A stretch of DNA of 64,000 nucleotides from Zerene cesonia (lineage: Eukaryota > Arthropoda > Insecta > Lepidoptera > Pieridae), in the NCBI RefSeq assembly GCF_012273895.1, contig NC_052114.1, positions 1,302,001-1,366,000 of the forward strand. The letters run 5' to 3'. Below are positions 47,097 to 58,015 of the stretch, in pieces. Both the position numbers and the translations under genes were made by a program. The notes below the pieces were generated by a model that saw only the letters and a list, made by a program, of their open reading frames with translations, searched no databases and was not told the DNA's origin. Position 1 is the first letter of the stretch. Each line of letters opens with the position of its first letter.

Positions 47097-47641
47097 GTTC
47101 AAATGCTAGTCGAGCGAATTTGATGAACTACTATATACTATAGGATACATAAAAGTATTTGTAAACTTTCTATATAAATTATTTGAAATTCATCTTTTAA
47201 CCTTCAAATAGTGAAAGGTGACAAACAATTAGACAGTTACTTAATAATAAACAACCAGTATCAGACCTTGATCTGGAATACACATTAAGTAAAACACACG
47301 AGTTCAAAAAAATTAAAACAAACACAACGCTAATAATTAAAAACGCGGTGAGTTTATTTAATTCTGCAATACGTACGCTCCGACTAATTACAGAGTGCAA
47401 TTTTGCCCAAAGAGACGTTAAATCTTCATTCAACGTTATATTCTTCTCTCTTTATTCACTAAATTCACTACTCACATTTGGAGCTCGTTGGGAATGTTTT
47501 AGTGACACATTTGGCTAATTTAAGGAATTCATAATTGCTCACGCGAATTCTATGCAATGTGCCGTACCTACTGTGATAATGCGAGTGTGTCATAGAGCTT
47601 TGTCACTTGTGCTTTATGTTTGCTCTAGTTTGGGAGTTATT

Positions 47642-47969
47642 TATTTATATTGTGGGAGTCGAGCACGCTTCGGCACGAATTGGGCCAGCTCGCACCGGGG
47701 AAGTACCACACCCCCACAGAAAACCGGCGTGAAATAGTGGCATGCCACTGTGTTTCGTCCGGTGAGTGGGGGAGCCGGAGGCCTATTTCCTTTTCCTCAC
47801 CCATCCCAGTCCATTCCTTCTTTCCTGTCATGAATTCGTTCCTTTTCTCTTACCCACTAAAAGCGGGCAGCGCATTCGCAGAGGCACTACCTTTGCGAAT
47901 GTTCATGGGCGTTTACCATCAGGCGAACCACCAGCTCAGTTGCCCGCTATGACATAAATATATTTATAT
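47642..47969 (+). mobile_element. H retroposon, full length with likely target-site duplication
   Basis: Body 47651-47960: TGTGGGAGTCGAGCACGCTT, GAATTGGGCCAGCTCGCACC, AAACCGGCGTGAAATAGTGG, a polypyrimidine tract, AAAGCGGGCAGCGCATTCGC, TTACCATCAGGCGAACCACC, GACATAAATA. Flanked by TATTTATAT at 47642-47650 and 47961-47969; this 9-mer is AT-rich, so the duplication is likely but not certain. ORFs over it on both strands are incidental. Confidence 0.85.
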
Positions 47970-48326
47970 AAGCTGAATGTGTTGAGTACTGTCAACTTAT
48001 CTTTGAAATATAAAGCCGCAAGTTTCATTGTACGCTTTAAAATAAAATTCTGGTCATCACAATGTCAATTCAACTTTAGTTTAATTTTTCGACATTTCAA
48101 AGATGATGGCACTGGGGCTTGCTTCTTCTTATTGTTTTTTCCGACTGCATCAGAAGGAGCGTAATGTTTTTGGGTGTATATCTGTGTGTGTGTATGTAAC
48201 TATCATACTTAAAACTTTTGAATTTAAAATTTGAAACCACTACTGAAATTTAAAAAACTAAAAAGAAAAAGAAAATATCACAACTTTATGTATAGTTTTC
48301 GCGAAAATAAGTATTTTCAACGAATT

Positions 48327-48537
48327 ACACTAGTATTACATATGTGAAAGTTCGTTTGTTTGAAAGTTTGTCCGTCAATCTCGCTGAAACTACTGAACGG
48401 ATTTTGATGAAAATTGGTATACAGACAAGGTAGGGTATGAACTGATTTTGGTGATAGGACAGTTTTAATTCCGATTAAATGCTCCCTTGGGATAAAACAG
48501 AAATCTTGATATCCGGGCGGAGCCGGGACGGGCGTCT
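48327..48537 (+). mobile_element. Hel-E non-autonomous Helitron
   Basis: 5' side ACTAGTATTACATATGTGAAA, CAATCTCGCTGAAACTACTG, ACGGATTTTGATGAAAATTGG, GCTCCCTTGGGATAAAACAG, 3' GGCGGAGCCGGGACGGGCG with CTTG in place of CTAG. Matches 27806-28013 in order. Confidence 0.75.
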
Positions 48538-48638
48538 TGTAATACATAATGTATAAATAATTTGTTCTAAGAATAATTCATTGACAATGAATTATTATTA
48601 GACGCCCGTCCCGGCTCCGCCCGGATATCAAGATTTCT
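48499..48638. repeat. Perfect inverted repeat, 39-bp arms, 62-bp spacer
   Basis: 48499-48537 is the exact reverse complement of 48600-48638. The arms are the Hel-E 3' terminus, so two Hel-E ends face each other tail to tail. The second copy stops abruptly after 39 bp. The spacer holds a further AATAATTCATT/AATGAATTATT inverted repeat. Confidence 0.93.
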
Positions 48639-49101
48639 TGCTAAGAAGTATTTAATTCTTCTTAAAACCCAGAACTTTAAAAGCAAAACATTGTTAATGT
48701 GCATAAGTTTTAGCTTATTCTTGTCGAAGTTTTAAACAATATTGAACTTTATCATAAGCGGATAAAGTGCAAATTCATGTAACGATAAGTTCGTTTGAGG
48801 AGGGTAATTGCAAATCGTCATTTATTTTGAATCCTTCTGGATCAGTGCCAGAATATTCTTTTATAGTAAAGTCCATAAAAGTGAAATAACATTTTGAAGC
48901 GATTTATACGTATGAACATTTTTAACGCCTTTAAACGACAAAGTAAGACAGCATTTGACTTGATTCAATACTTAAATGCCTTGTAATAATTTTATGTTTA
49001 TTGATTATGTTAATCTGTAAATTGATTTCATAATCGATAATCTCACAAGTCATGTTTTTTATATTCTTTAGGTACTTCAAAAGTTCAAGAATATAATATA
49101 A

Positions 49102-49305
49102 CTAGCTTTTGCCAGCGGCTTCGCACGCGATAAATTCGGATTAGCTTAATAGATATTATTATACATATAAACCTTCCTCTCATCATTTCATCATCTCTCA
49201 TTCACTCTATCTATTAAAAACCCCCATCGAAATCGTCGCGTATTTATAAAGATTTAGGCATATGCATAGCGACATTGTTTTATACTATGTATTGATTTTG
49301 ATATC
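49102..49305 (-). mobile_element. Hel-J Helitron-like element
   Basis: A|CTAGCTTTTGCCAGCGGC, GATAAATTCGGATTAGCTTAA, TATACATATAAACCTTCCTC, CTATTAAAAACCCCCATC, ATAAAGATTTAGGCATATGC, TTGTTTTATACTATGTATTGA|T. A familiar lepidopteran repeat; the CTAG end and A/T flanks fit a Helitron. Confidence 0.65.
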
Positions 49306-50954
49306 AGTTGGCGTGCTTCAAATTTTGCTTCATATTATTATAGAATAGTGTTCATTTCTGACCATATGTTATCGCTTTACAAAGTACAGAACCAATGTAA
49401 ATAAATTAATCTCCAATGCGTTTATGAAATTTTTGTTAAGGCACGGGAAATGATCTTATGAAGAGAAAAGACGTACTGAGGGCGCAGACGCAAGCACAGA
49501 GCTAGTCGTAACCTTCCTATTTATACTACAAACGCGAAATATTGAAGAATGTATCGATGTATATGTGTTATCTTTCACAAAAACATCTAATCGCGTCTGT
49601 ATTAAATTTGGACTGGATATACACAGAGGCTACTTTTAGGGTGCCACGCGGATCCGCGGTATTAAGTGAGTACGATTTATTTTAACGGTTCATCATGATG
49701 AGAGCTTGTTTTTAAAAGAGCAAATGAAATGTTAAAAAAAAAATTAAGGCTACAAAACAAATGCTTGTACTTATTAATATTTCATTAATTAGTCTATATC
49801 TCAAGCAAAGGTATATTTTCTTCAAATAAAACCTCGCTCCATAAACCAAAAGAAACAAAAGATTAAAAAATGTTATGTCCAAGATATATTAACCGTAGAA
49901 AATTAATATAAATGATTAGTTTTTGCGCTAACGCGCTGCAATTCCAAACTGTATGAAGCTTAATTACTTAGTTATAAATCGACATTGTTAAACATTTAGG
50001 TTACCTAGGTCGCTCACATGTGTCCAAACATTCCTACAATGCACGAAATTCTTAGCACATGTAGTGCAAAAATATTTGCAAATGTGATCAAACACGGGTT
50101 TGCTTTCTTACGACTGTGTGTGGCATTACAAAATACTGTTATGTGAATTTCAATAATAAAAATCGAAAATAAATCAATTTAACTAAATTTATTTCATTTC
50201 AAACAAGTGTTCGCAATTAAGGTGTAATTCAATGAACGTTATTTTTATCATTGACGCCTGACAGGTCCCTTGTTTATGTATTTAATTACGCTTCTTTTTA
50301 ATTACAGTCCCCTCGTCTGAACAATTCATTCTCAATTACGATCTAAATTCGTGCGTCACATCGCCCCACCCCTTATCTCGTGGGACATCTCAGCAGAGGA
50401 ATTATACCTGGACTGAAGTATTGAAAAAATAGTACCTGTTTTTGTAAGGACAATTGGGAGACTTAAATATACAGCAAGACATAGTAAGCAGTTCGTTTAT
50501 AAAACGATACGTATATGAAAGAAATTATTTTTTTTTTGTTTGGATAGTTATGTGTTGTCATTTTTGTGAAAGGCTAATCGACAATTATTAGATTTGTAAA
50601 AACTAACTTAGTACAATTGGGTAATTTTTTTTATTTTTATTAACGTCTTTTCTTCTGACGAGCTCTAGGCGATATCGGAAAAATATTATGTCATGGTGAT
50701 TTTCGTGAGCAGCTATTCGATGGTAAATAGCAGAGCAAAAGTAAGCCTGGTACAAATGGTTCATTGCTTATTTTTGATTAACGTCGTTCTCGGTAGTATG
50801 GAGGGCTACTGCCCTGAGAACCTGATGACCTGAATGAACCACACCCGGTAAAGCAGGGTATTGATGCGTACTCGATTGATCAACTGGTGCTAGAACTATG
50901 ACTGATAACGACAATTTTCCTTCTTGTTCGACCGGTAGAAATCACCATATTTCA
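49306..50954. other. No gene recognised
   Basis: A Helitron-like decayed piece at about 49510-49660 (TACTACAAACGCGAAAT ... GCCACGCGGATCCGCGG). The rest is AT-rich. Confidence 0.45.
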
Positions 50955-51155
50955 TCCCTGAGGCCCATATTCTTTTCCTTACCCTTCCCAGTCCTCGTCA
51001 GTCCGTTCTTTTCCCCTTTCCAATTTCAAATCAGCAATCCATTTGTAGATAGATAAAGTCTGCAGTCGACCTAACACCTCTTCAAATATTCATGCGCGGT
51101 GGTAATATCATCAGGGGAACCCACCAGCTCTATTCCTGATATTAAAATAAATAAA
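50955..51155 (+). mobile_element. H retroposon 3' part
   Basis: GAGGCCCATATTCTTTTCC, TTACCCTTCCCAGTCC, CAATTTCAAATCAGCAATCC, GTCGACCTAACACCTCTTC, ATTCATGCGCGGTGGTAAT and CCCACCAGCTC. 5' truncated. Confidence 0.72.
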
Positions 51156-51232
51156 AAATGTTTGATCATCTCCCAGTATATAAATGTACAGATTGTCGAC
51201 CAATTAATAGCGATAGCATGCATATGTAAAAA

Positions 51233-51814
51233 ATGAAACCACTATTAGCACTTCAAATACGAGAACAGAAATTTCCCAGCAAAGTCGAATCAAGTGTTCG
51301 ACTTTACTGCCATTCGAGTTCTCGCGATATTTGCTATCTTAAGTGTCACCGATGTTTCTCAGTACGTAATGATATCGGATTGGAAAATTCTAGAAGCGAT
51401 TTGAACACGAATACGACATTTGAGCTTCAGTTTGTCAATTCGCATGTGGTTTTATTTGAATCGACACATTCTTGATATTGTACTTTGAATTACAGTTTAT
51501 ACGCATTTCATAAATATTTATGTAACAATGAAACATGGCTATTGCTGAGTACCCTTATCATTAGTACATTGCACAGGTATTGCCATTTCGTTTCTTTTAG
51601 TTGTAATATACCGTATTCATCTATTTTTCATTTTCTTGAAAATTCTAATTTTCAATTGGAAGTATACATTGCTGCTATACGTTTATATGTACAAATGACA
51701 TTGGGCGTAAACACTATTTTAGTTTTTCTCTATTGGTTTAAATTATGTTCGATGCTCTTACGGTCTGCTGATAACAATTGTAAAGTTAATTCTCACCTTA
51801 TATTAAATAATTGA
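51233..51814 (+). pseudogene. Candidate interrupted reading frame, unknown function
   Basis: One frame is open for 194 codons except for a single TGA at 51473-51475. The first part (80 codons from the ATG at 51233) is Ser/Cys-containing and polar. The second (from 51476) is hydrophobic and aromatic, with segments such as TWLLLSTLIIST and NTILVFLYWFKLC. I recognise no family. Given the AT-richness, more stops are expected by chance, but the window is large enough that this may still be random. Not a confident gene. Confidence 0.15.
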
Positions 51815-53259
51815 ATATTTCGTACTTTTTATACAGCGCCTGAAAAAGCAAAGAAAACAGAGAGACTCCAGTTTCCAGAATATTAAAATACCAGCAGATA
51901 AATTAACGTTTTTACATACATTAGTTTGGGGTTGTGTGTCAGCTGTCAACAGCGTGCTGTCAACCTCCCTGAATACTAAATGTTTCCTCCGAAAAAGTTG
52001 TCTTTTTTCGTCCCTTTGTGGTTATTATTGCCTTTTTACAGGCTTATGAGAATACCTCTTCATTGTGAGGCGTGTTGTGAGTTTATTTAACCAGCTTATT
52101 GATATCGTGAGCACCCAGTTTGCTTAATGGAACTGAGGCCTCTGAGATCAAAGATTCGGATGTAATGAAAAAAATATGTAATCAATCGATTTTTGTGAAT
52201 GCTATACGTCATGTTTTGATGCTGTTATGACTGGTTAACAATTGCAACGCTGTGGTATTGCTTCCTTTATGCAATACCCTTTATATATTTTTGGCAAAAT
52301 AATTGATAATGAGCTATAAATCTATAAATTACAATAAAATTGAGTTTTTTTTCTTTTACTATTGAAATAAGTTTTTATTAAATGACGTGTTTACCAGGAC
52401 ACATGATATATGATATATGTTATCTATAACGAACAAAGTTAGGCTTTTTATATCTTTCTGATTCCAAATCATTTACCGTTCAAACTCCGGAATTTATGGT
52501 CTCCTAAAAAAATCGTAAAAGGCTAAATCACAAACGTTATAACGGTACATATGACCTGTATCGGCATTGTTTTGATGAAGGAAGCGGAAAAAATCATTCA
52601 TCGTATTATATATTAAAGGAAATCTCGCTACTTCGCGCGTGCGTACATCAAATTAAATTCTACAAATAAATCATAAACTCAAACTCAAACATTTACCCAT
52701 TTTTTGATGATAACTAATTGCTATATAAAACCAAATCTCAGTAACTCTCGCGTGAAGCCAAGATTATACATTCTTCTACAGTTCTATTATATGTTTATGA
52801 ATTAGACGGCTGACGGATTTTTAATTCCCTTTTTTGCTTTTATTTATTCACGTGAACATATATAATTATTATCGGCGTGAATTGACACATATCTCTGCAT
52901 TTATATTAGGTATATGTAATGCTTAAACTTCAAAAACTACATCATCATATCTGAACGATAGCTGGTCCAATATAATTGGACAAAGTCATGAAGCACAAGT
53001 CATTTATATAAATGAGAACTATTTACACAATGATCGATTGTCGTTACGGAACTGTAACTCAGGGAACCCCCAAATTCGTCTCGCCAACCGCTATCACAGC
53101 GGTCCACTGATGGATTGGCAGTGGACATGTAATTTGTGACGTAATGTCTTAGATGTCGTGTAATGTCATGTGTTATACTGAATACATCTGTCATGTATTG
53201 AGTTCGTGACCTCCTAATACGGTTTCGGAGATTTATGGTTTAATTAATGGGCTATCATG
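51815..53259. other. No feature recognised
   Basis: AT-rich, no exon or repeat recognised. Confidence 0.45.
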
Positions 53260-53370
53260 CCTATTGAAACATTGGTGGTTCTGTGATGACCTCGAACCTC
53301 GGACCTCCTGCTATGAAACCCCAGGACTGTCGATCTTTTAAAGGAAAAGACTATGCTAGCTAAGCCACGG
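53260..53370 (-). repeat. tRNA-derived SINE head (unassigned family)
   Basis: Read antisense: CGTGGCTTAGCTAGCAT resembles an A-box region, and GAGGTTCGAGGTC about 60 nt later a B box. Not SINE-M or SINE-G. No tail seen. Confidence 0.42.
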
Positions 53371-53573
53371 GCGGAAAGCTAGTTTATACTAATTTTTTGT
53401 GTTCTGTGTAATTTGATTGAGTTTGAGACATTATTATATTAATTGTGTATATATTTATAATATTCATTATATTTCATTGTATTTATAATGTAAAGTGACA
53501 GTATTTGTGTGGATTTGTAATTTTAAAATTTAAAAAGTATTCAATTGTTATTTGTCATTATTTCAATATAAAA

Positions 53574-53668
53574 GGTGCTATAGAAATCAGTCCAGTAGTT
53601 TAGATGTTAATAAGATACAGATAGAAAGACAAACAGATTTACTTTGGCATTAGTAATATTAGTAGGAA
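53574..53668 (-). mobile_element. Helitron-like 5' fragment
   Basis: AGAAATCAGTCCAGTAGTTTAG, AAAGACAAACAG and GGCATTAGTAATATTAGTAGGA|A fit a Helitron 5' half read antisense. Confidence 0.42.
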
Positions 53669-54284
53669 TAGTAAGGGATGAAAAGCACATAGAGCACCGA
53701 CTTTTCGACGTTAAACGGCAAATGTTTATCATAGATTCAATAAACAAATACAATTTCATTCACAACGATGAAATGAATCACTGAAATCTTTGTATGCTCT
53801 TGCCTTTAAAACGACTGTTGCTGTAAGTTATTTTTTGAGTAAACCAATGCGTTAAAATTAAAAAAGGAACAAAAAATAAATTCATATCAAATCGAAAAGT
53901 ATCAATTATTATTTTTTTAGTAACGAACAAAAATATCTTATTTCTATATGGAATATGTGCCATTTTTAGTATTTATTAATCTGTTATTTTTCGTAAAACA
54001 CAGCCATATTAATTTACAGGCAACAATGAAAGCTCTGTATCTTTTTAATTGGTACACAATAGAACATTCTGTAAGTATTGTTTTGTTTAAAAAATGGTTC
54101 ATACGTAATATGATCTATATATAACTTTGAGACTTTAAAATCAGAAGGTCAAATCGTAATTCTCATTAGTTAGAGAAATGTCGGTTGGAAATTTCGAAAG
54201 CTCATCGAAATTTATTAACACTGGCTGAGCGCTGTCTTAATAAGATTTCCCTTTGTCGATTCTACGCCGTTAAACTGTCTTTGA

Positions 54285-54512
54285 ATGCACTTGTGTCTTT
54301 TACTCTTGCTCCTCGCACTTTTTCATTATATCCAGGGAGATTTAGAAATGATTTCCTATTTTGAGTCGTCGTCGACAAAGAATATGTTCCTAGCTGCCGA
54401 CTGCTCGACTTCGCCTGGTAGTTTGACAAGTTGGATAAACAAGCCTAAAATGTGCTTTTTATTTTATTGCTATTTATTTTTATTAGTTATACGAACCCGA
54501 AAAAATAATTAG
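54285..54512 (+). other. Weak ORF candidate with signal-peptide-like start
   Basis: 75 codons from ATG to TAA. Residues 2-15 (HLCLLLLLLALFHY) form a short basic-poor hydrophobic stretch resembling a signal peptide. A second hydrophobic run lies near residues 56-68. No domain or polyadenylation context identified. It could be a chance ORF; a splice donor near the CTGGTAGTT motif at about 54415 is possible but unproven. Confidence 0.12.
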
Positions 54513-54599
54513 AATGATGATACAGATAGCTTTCTTTCTTACAAAGACCCTAGAACGAGTATTATTGCCTTGATGTTTTTTTATTCATTGTTCCTACTT

Positions 54600-54825
54600 A
54601 TTTTATAATTATAATTATGAAAGTAACTCTGGCTGTCTGTCCTTTCTTCACATCTAAACCGCCTTACTGATTTGAATGACATTTGGTATAGCAATATTTT
54701 GTTATAGGATAGTTATAATCCCGGAAATCTCACGAAAGCCTGTGGGGAATATCCCGGGACTATCCATATTTTCCTTTACTACGTGGGCGAAGCCTTTATG
54801 GGTTCACACTAGACTCTAGTTCTAA
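54600..54825 (+). mobile_element. Helitron-like element (decayed)
   Basis: ATAATTATGAAAGTAACTCTG, CTGTCTGTCCTTTC, ACCGCCTTACTGATTTG, AATCCCGGAAATCTCACG, TACTACGTGGGCGAAGCC and AGACTCTAG|T at the 3' end, in the order of Hel-I read sense. Confidence 0.5.
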
Positions 54826-55319
54826 CGAGTTATTATTTGAATATAAGTAATTAGGTTTTATGATTCGTACTTTTACTTACTGTTGCGATAGTGGCAGTGA
54901 TAGCCTAAAAATTGTTATTTTCTTATTTCAAATTTTTATTAAAGTTCCCTTGTTTCTTGGTCTTATCTAATCCTAACATTTATTTGTAATAAATAATTCT
55001 ACCTTTAAAATCTTTCTACCATCTTAAAACAATAGCGTCTTACAATTAAACTAGGAATAAATAAGAAACCTTCAATAAAAAGTTTCCTGTACTCCACTCA
55101 GCGGTTTGTGGTAAACTGGATAATTAACCAAGTTTGTTGAGTAAAAGACTTGTTAAAAGTCGGTTTTTGTTCGCGTTTAGACAGCTCGGTAGTTGCGAGA
55201 TAATGATTTATAGGCTCGAGGTTGAACGTATGTGTTTTGTCAATTTCTTTGTCCCTCTCGGTTTTACTCCTGGTACGTAGCTTATATCATGCAGGTACCA
55301 TGTCCAACGGTGAAAGAAT

Positions 55320-55437
55320 TTGTGACAATGGTCCAGCAGTTCCTGACCCTATGCCTCTCTAAATGTTCATGGGCGGTAGTAGCACTTACCATCAGGCGTC
55401 CCACCAGCTCCATTGCCGACTGTGACATATAAAAATT
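55320..55437 (+). mobile_element. H retroposon 3' end
   Basis: CTATGCCTCTCTAAATGTTC, ATGGGCGGTAGTAGCACTT, ACCATCAGGCGTCCCACC, TTGCCGACTGTGACATATAAA. A + ORF over it is incidental. Confidence 0.75.
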
Positions 55438-55718
55438 ACGTGATAAAGATAAATTAGTTATAAATAATGTTACCCTTTATTTTTAGAAATAGATGCATTC
55501 AAGTTCAAACCTCCTGTGGTATGCTCTTGAGAGAAAATTTGTTCCCTGTTCTTTGTAAATAAGTAAGCGTAGGGGGCCTAAAAGAACTGATATGTTCATG
55601 TCTAAACATTGGCAGACACTTAAGTTTTATTTAAGATTTATATAACGTTTCCAATATAGAAATTATATACTTGGTAGCTTCGGATGGACATTGTTTCAAT
55701 TCTGTTGAGAATAATAAT

Positions 55719-55786
55719 AGTGAAGTCCCGTGTCCCCTACTGGGGTATGGGGCAGATGATATACATCTGTTTCACTGATCGATTTT
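55719..55786 (-). mobile_element. SINE-G 3' part
   Basis: Base-for-base identical over 68 nt to 42039-42106 (GAAGTCCCGTGTCCCCTAC through TTTCACTGATCGATTTT). The head is absent. Confidence 0.82.
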
Positions 55787-55839
55787 CATAATAAAAGGCT
55801 ATTTATTTCTTGTAAACCACGTGTCAAACCCACTACTTT

Positions 55840-55885
55840 TCACTTTACCAGAGGGCATGACCACTGAGCCACCACAACTCGATGT
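55840..55885 (-). repeat. SINE head remnant
   Basis: ACCACTGAGCCACCACAAC is the antisense of a SINE-M-like A-box head. The rest is too decayed to place. Confidence 0.35.
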
Positions 55886-55886
55886 T

Positions 55887-56715
55887 CAAACAAATACCGA
55901 CTTGATATTTCCACTGTAATGACTAATGGCTAGTGAGAGAACCCGCTGGTGACATGTTTACATATGTAGCTAAAACCAGTTCGAGTTAGTCATAAGAATG
56001 CACAATTGATAGACGCCAACTGCATTCCCTATAAACTGACTAGGTAATGTAGGTATCGTTATTAGAATATCATTGTATTGTGGTGTAAACTGCTTGAAGA
56101 TAATATGTTTATTCATACATTTTTTCAATGTACATCATCAAATTTACGTGTGACTAGTCCAGGGTTCAAAATAATGTTTGCTTTTAAAAGTGCTTATTTC
56201 TTAAGAGATGATAAAGTGCTTCTTTTTATAAAATTAAACATCTTGTCTGGAGGCATTAGCGTGAAAGCAATTTTGACGCTCGATGACGTATCAAGCGAAT
56301 TCGCGGGTTCAAAGCTAGTTGTTTTCTAGAACAATTGTTTATCTAAAAACTAACTTCCATACCAAATCATCTTATTACCAGTTTTAACAATGTCTCTAAA
56401 ATGAAACATTGTAAATATTCATCAACATCTGAAACAAAGGACAATTAGAATTCAAATGAGATATTTAAATTAGCAGGACCATCGCGACCATTAGCGGAAT
56501 GAGTAATTCATTTCCAAACAAATACTCGTAACTTTTAAGTGAGTTAAAACTGTATTCACTTGACGATTTTATTCGGAGACAACTTTTTCCTTTCGCGATT
56601 TTTCAAGTATTCAAAATAAAACCGGGACAAGTTTTACGCAGATTTTTGGTAAAAGAATATATATAAGTAATTGTAATAGCTCAAAAACTTTATGATTCTA
56701 CGTAGTATTTTCTTG
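55887..56715. other. No feature recognised
   Basis: AT-rich; a + ORF at 56078-56329 (83 codons) has no domain. Confidence 0.45.
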
Positions 56716-56908
56716 AGTTTGATTTTACGCGAGTGTTATACATTTAGAAATTTAAAATTTTTAACGGATTTTAAACGCGATTTATTCATTATATTTTTAA
56801 CCCGACGTTTCGAACACTTTACAGCGAGCGTGGTCACGGGGAGACTCTAATAATATAATGAATAAATCGCGTTTAAAATCCGTTGAAAAGTTTTTAATTT
56901 CTTTATGA
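56716..56908. mobile_element. K foldback element, best copy
   Basis: Left arm from about 56758 (TTTTTAACGGATTTTAAACG, CGATTTATTCATTATATT) pairs with the right arm 56846-56893 (AATATAATGAATAAATCGCG, TTTAAAATCCGTTG). The core between reads ACGTTTCGAACACTTTACAGC. Outer part GATTTTACGCGAGTGTTATAC equals the left end of the other copies. Confidence 0.72.
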
Positions 56909-57139
56909 TTCTATCCAAATTTTAATCCACCCGAATGATTTTGAATGTGAAGAAATAACAAACGTGTTCAATTTTCTCGATTGATATTAATAGTAGTACC
57001 TAATTTGTGTATACGAGCCTAAATTTAAGTCTAAATCGAATCCAACTGTGTTCCCTACGCTGGGCGTAGGAGACAAAAGCATGGGCCTCTGTCTCCTACG
57101 CAGGACGTGTATTCATCTTCCCCTCATTAAGACTTTCCT

Positions 57140-57258
57140 TTATTCTGTATTTTTTAAAGTTGACAAACCTAAGGAATTACGCTTCTGCAAATGTACATGG
57201 GTGGTAGCAGCGCTTAACACCAGGTGCTACTAGGTCTTTTATAAACTGTGATATAAAA
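57140..57258 (+). mobile_element. H retroposon 3' end (diverged)
   Basis: ATTACGCTTCTGCAAATGTAC, ATGGGTGGTAGCAGCGCTTA, ACACCAGGTGCTACTAGG, TGTGATATAAAAAA. Related polypyrimidine sequence precedes it. Confidence 0.62.
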
Positions 57259-57813
57259 AATATGAAATAATTAAAGGAAAAGTATGCATTTTGTAATCAA
57301 TGAGTTCTTTTTTAAACATTCAATTTATATATTATAATGCGACTTATTACAGTCTGAAAATCTCTAAAGAACTACGCCTCAACTTTATATAAACCGACTG
57401 GTCGACTTAAGAATTCTCCTTTGTTATGTCAAGAGTTCGAAATAATCAAGTAGTGCTTGGTATAAATAGTTGAATAGAAATCTTATGAACTCGTAAAATA
57501 TTACAAACAAACATTAAATATAAATAGCATTCAAGAATTTAATAACGGTAATAAATTGATTAATAGCGTATGGAAAATTTTATCAGCGTTATTGATTTCC
57601 GCTTAAAAATTCCGATGTTGTTCATAACCTTATTATTGTCATATCTTGTTTATCTAATTTGGAGAAATTGACTTCCGAACGGGGGTTAGATACAGGTAGG
57701 TGATAGATGATATATCATCATAGCTAGCTTAGCTATTAGGTATTAGCTATGATAACGCATTTATATTTGTGTTAAAATTTTTGTATTTGTATTTGAGATT
57801 ATTTCATACAAAA
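57259..57813. other. No feature recognised
   Basis: AT-rich; a partial palindrome of TAGCT motifs near 57720-57750. Confidence 0.45.
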
Positions 57814-58015
57814 CTAGCTTACCGCCCGCGGCTTCGCACGCGTAGAATTCGCTGATATCGCGCGACATGGTAAGGTAAAGTAGCCTATTGTCTTTCCCAA
57901 GGTATATACCTAAAACCGAACTTTCTAAAAAAGTATGGGTATGTCCTATTCCAAGTTCCGTTCTACCTTCATACCAAATTTCATAAAAATCTGCCTTTCA
58001 ACATGAGAAATTATT
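57814..58015 (-). mobile_element. Helitron-like element
   Basis: A|CTAGCTTACCGCCCGCGGC, TCGCACGCGTAGAATTC, GGTATGTCCTATTCCAAG, CATACCAAATTTCATAAAAAT. The 5' end is degraded. Confidence 0.58.

Noticed and set aside
47197..47433. 78-codon antisense ORF with a possible membrane segment
   Set aside because: The hydrophobic part comes from AT-rich codons; no domain, no repeat of the pattern elsewhere, and nothing nearby suggests an exon.
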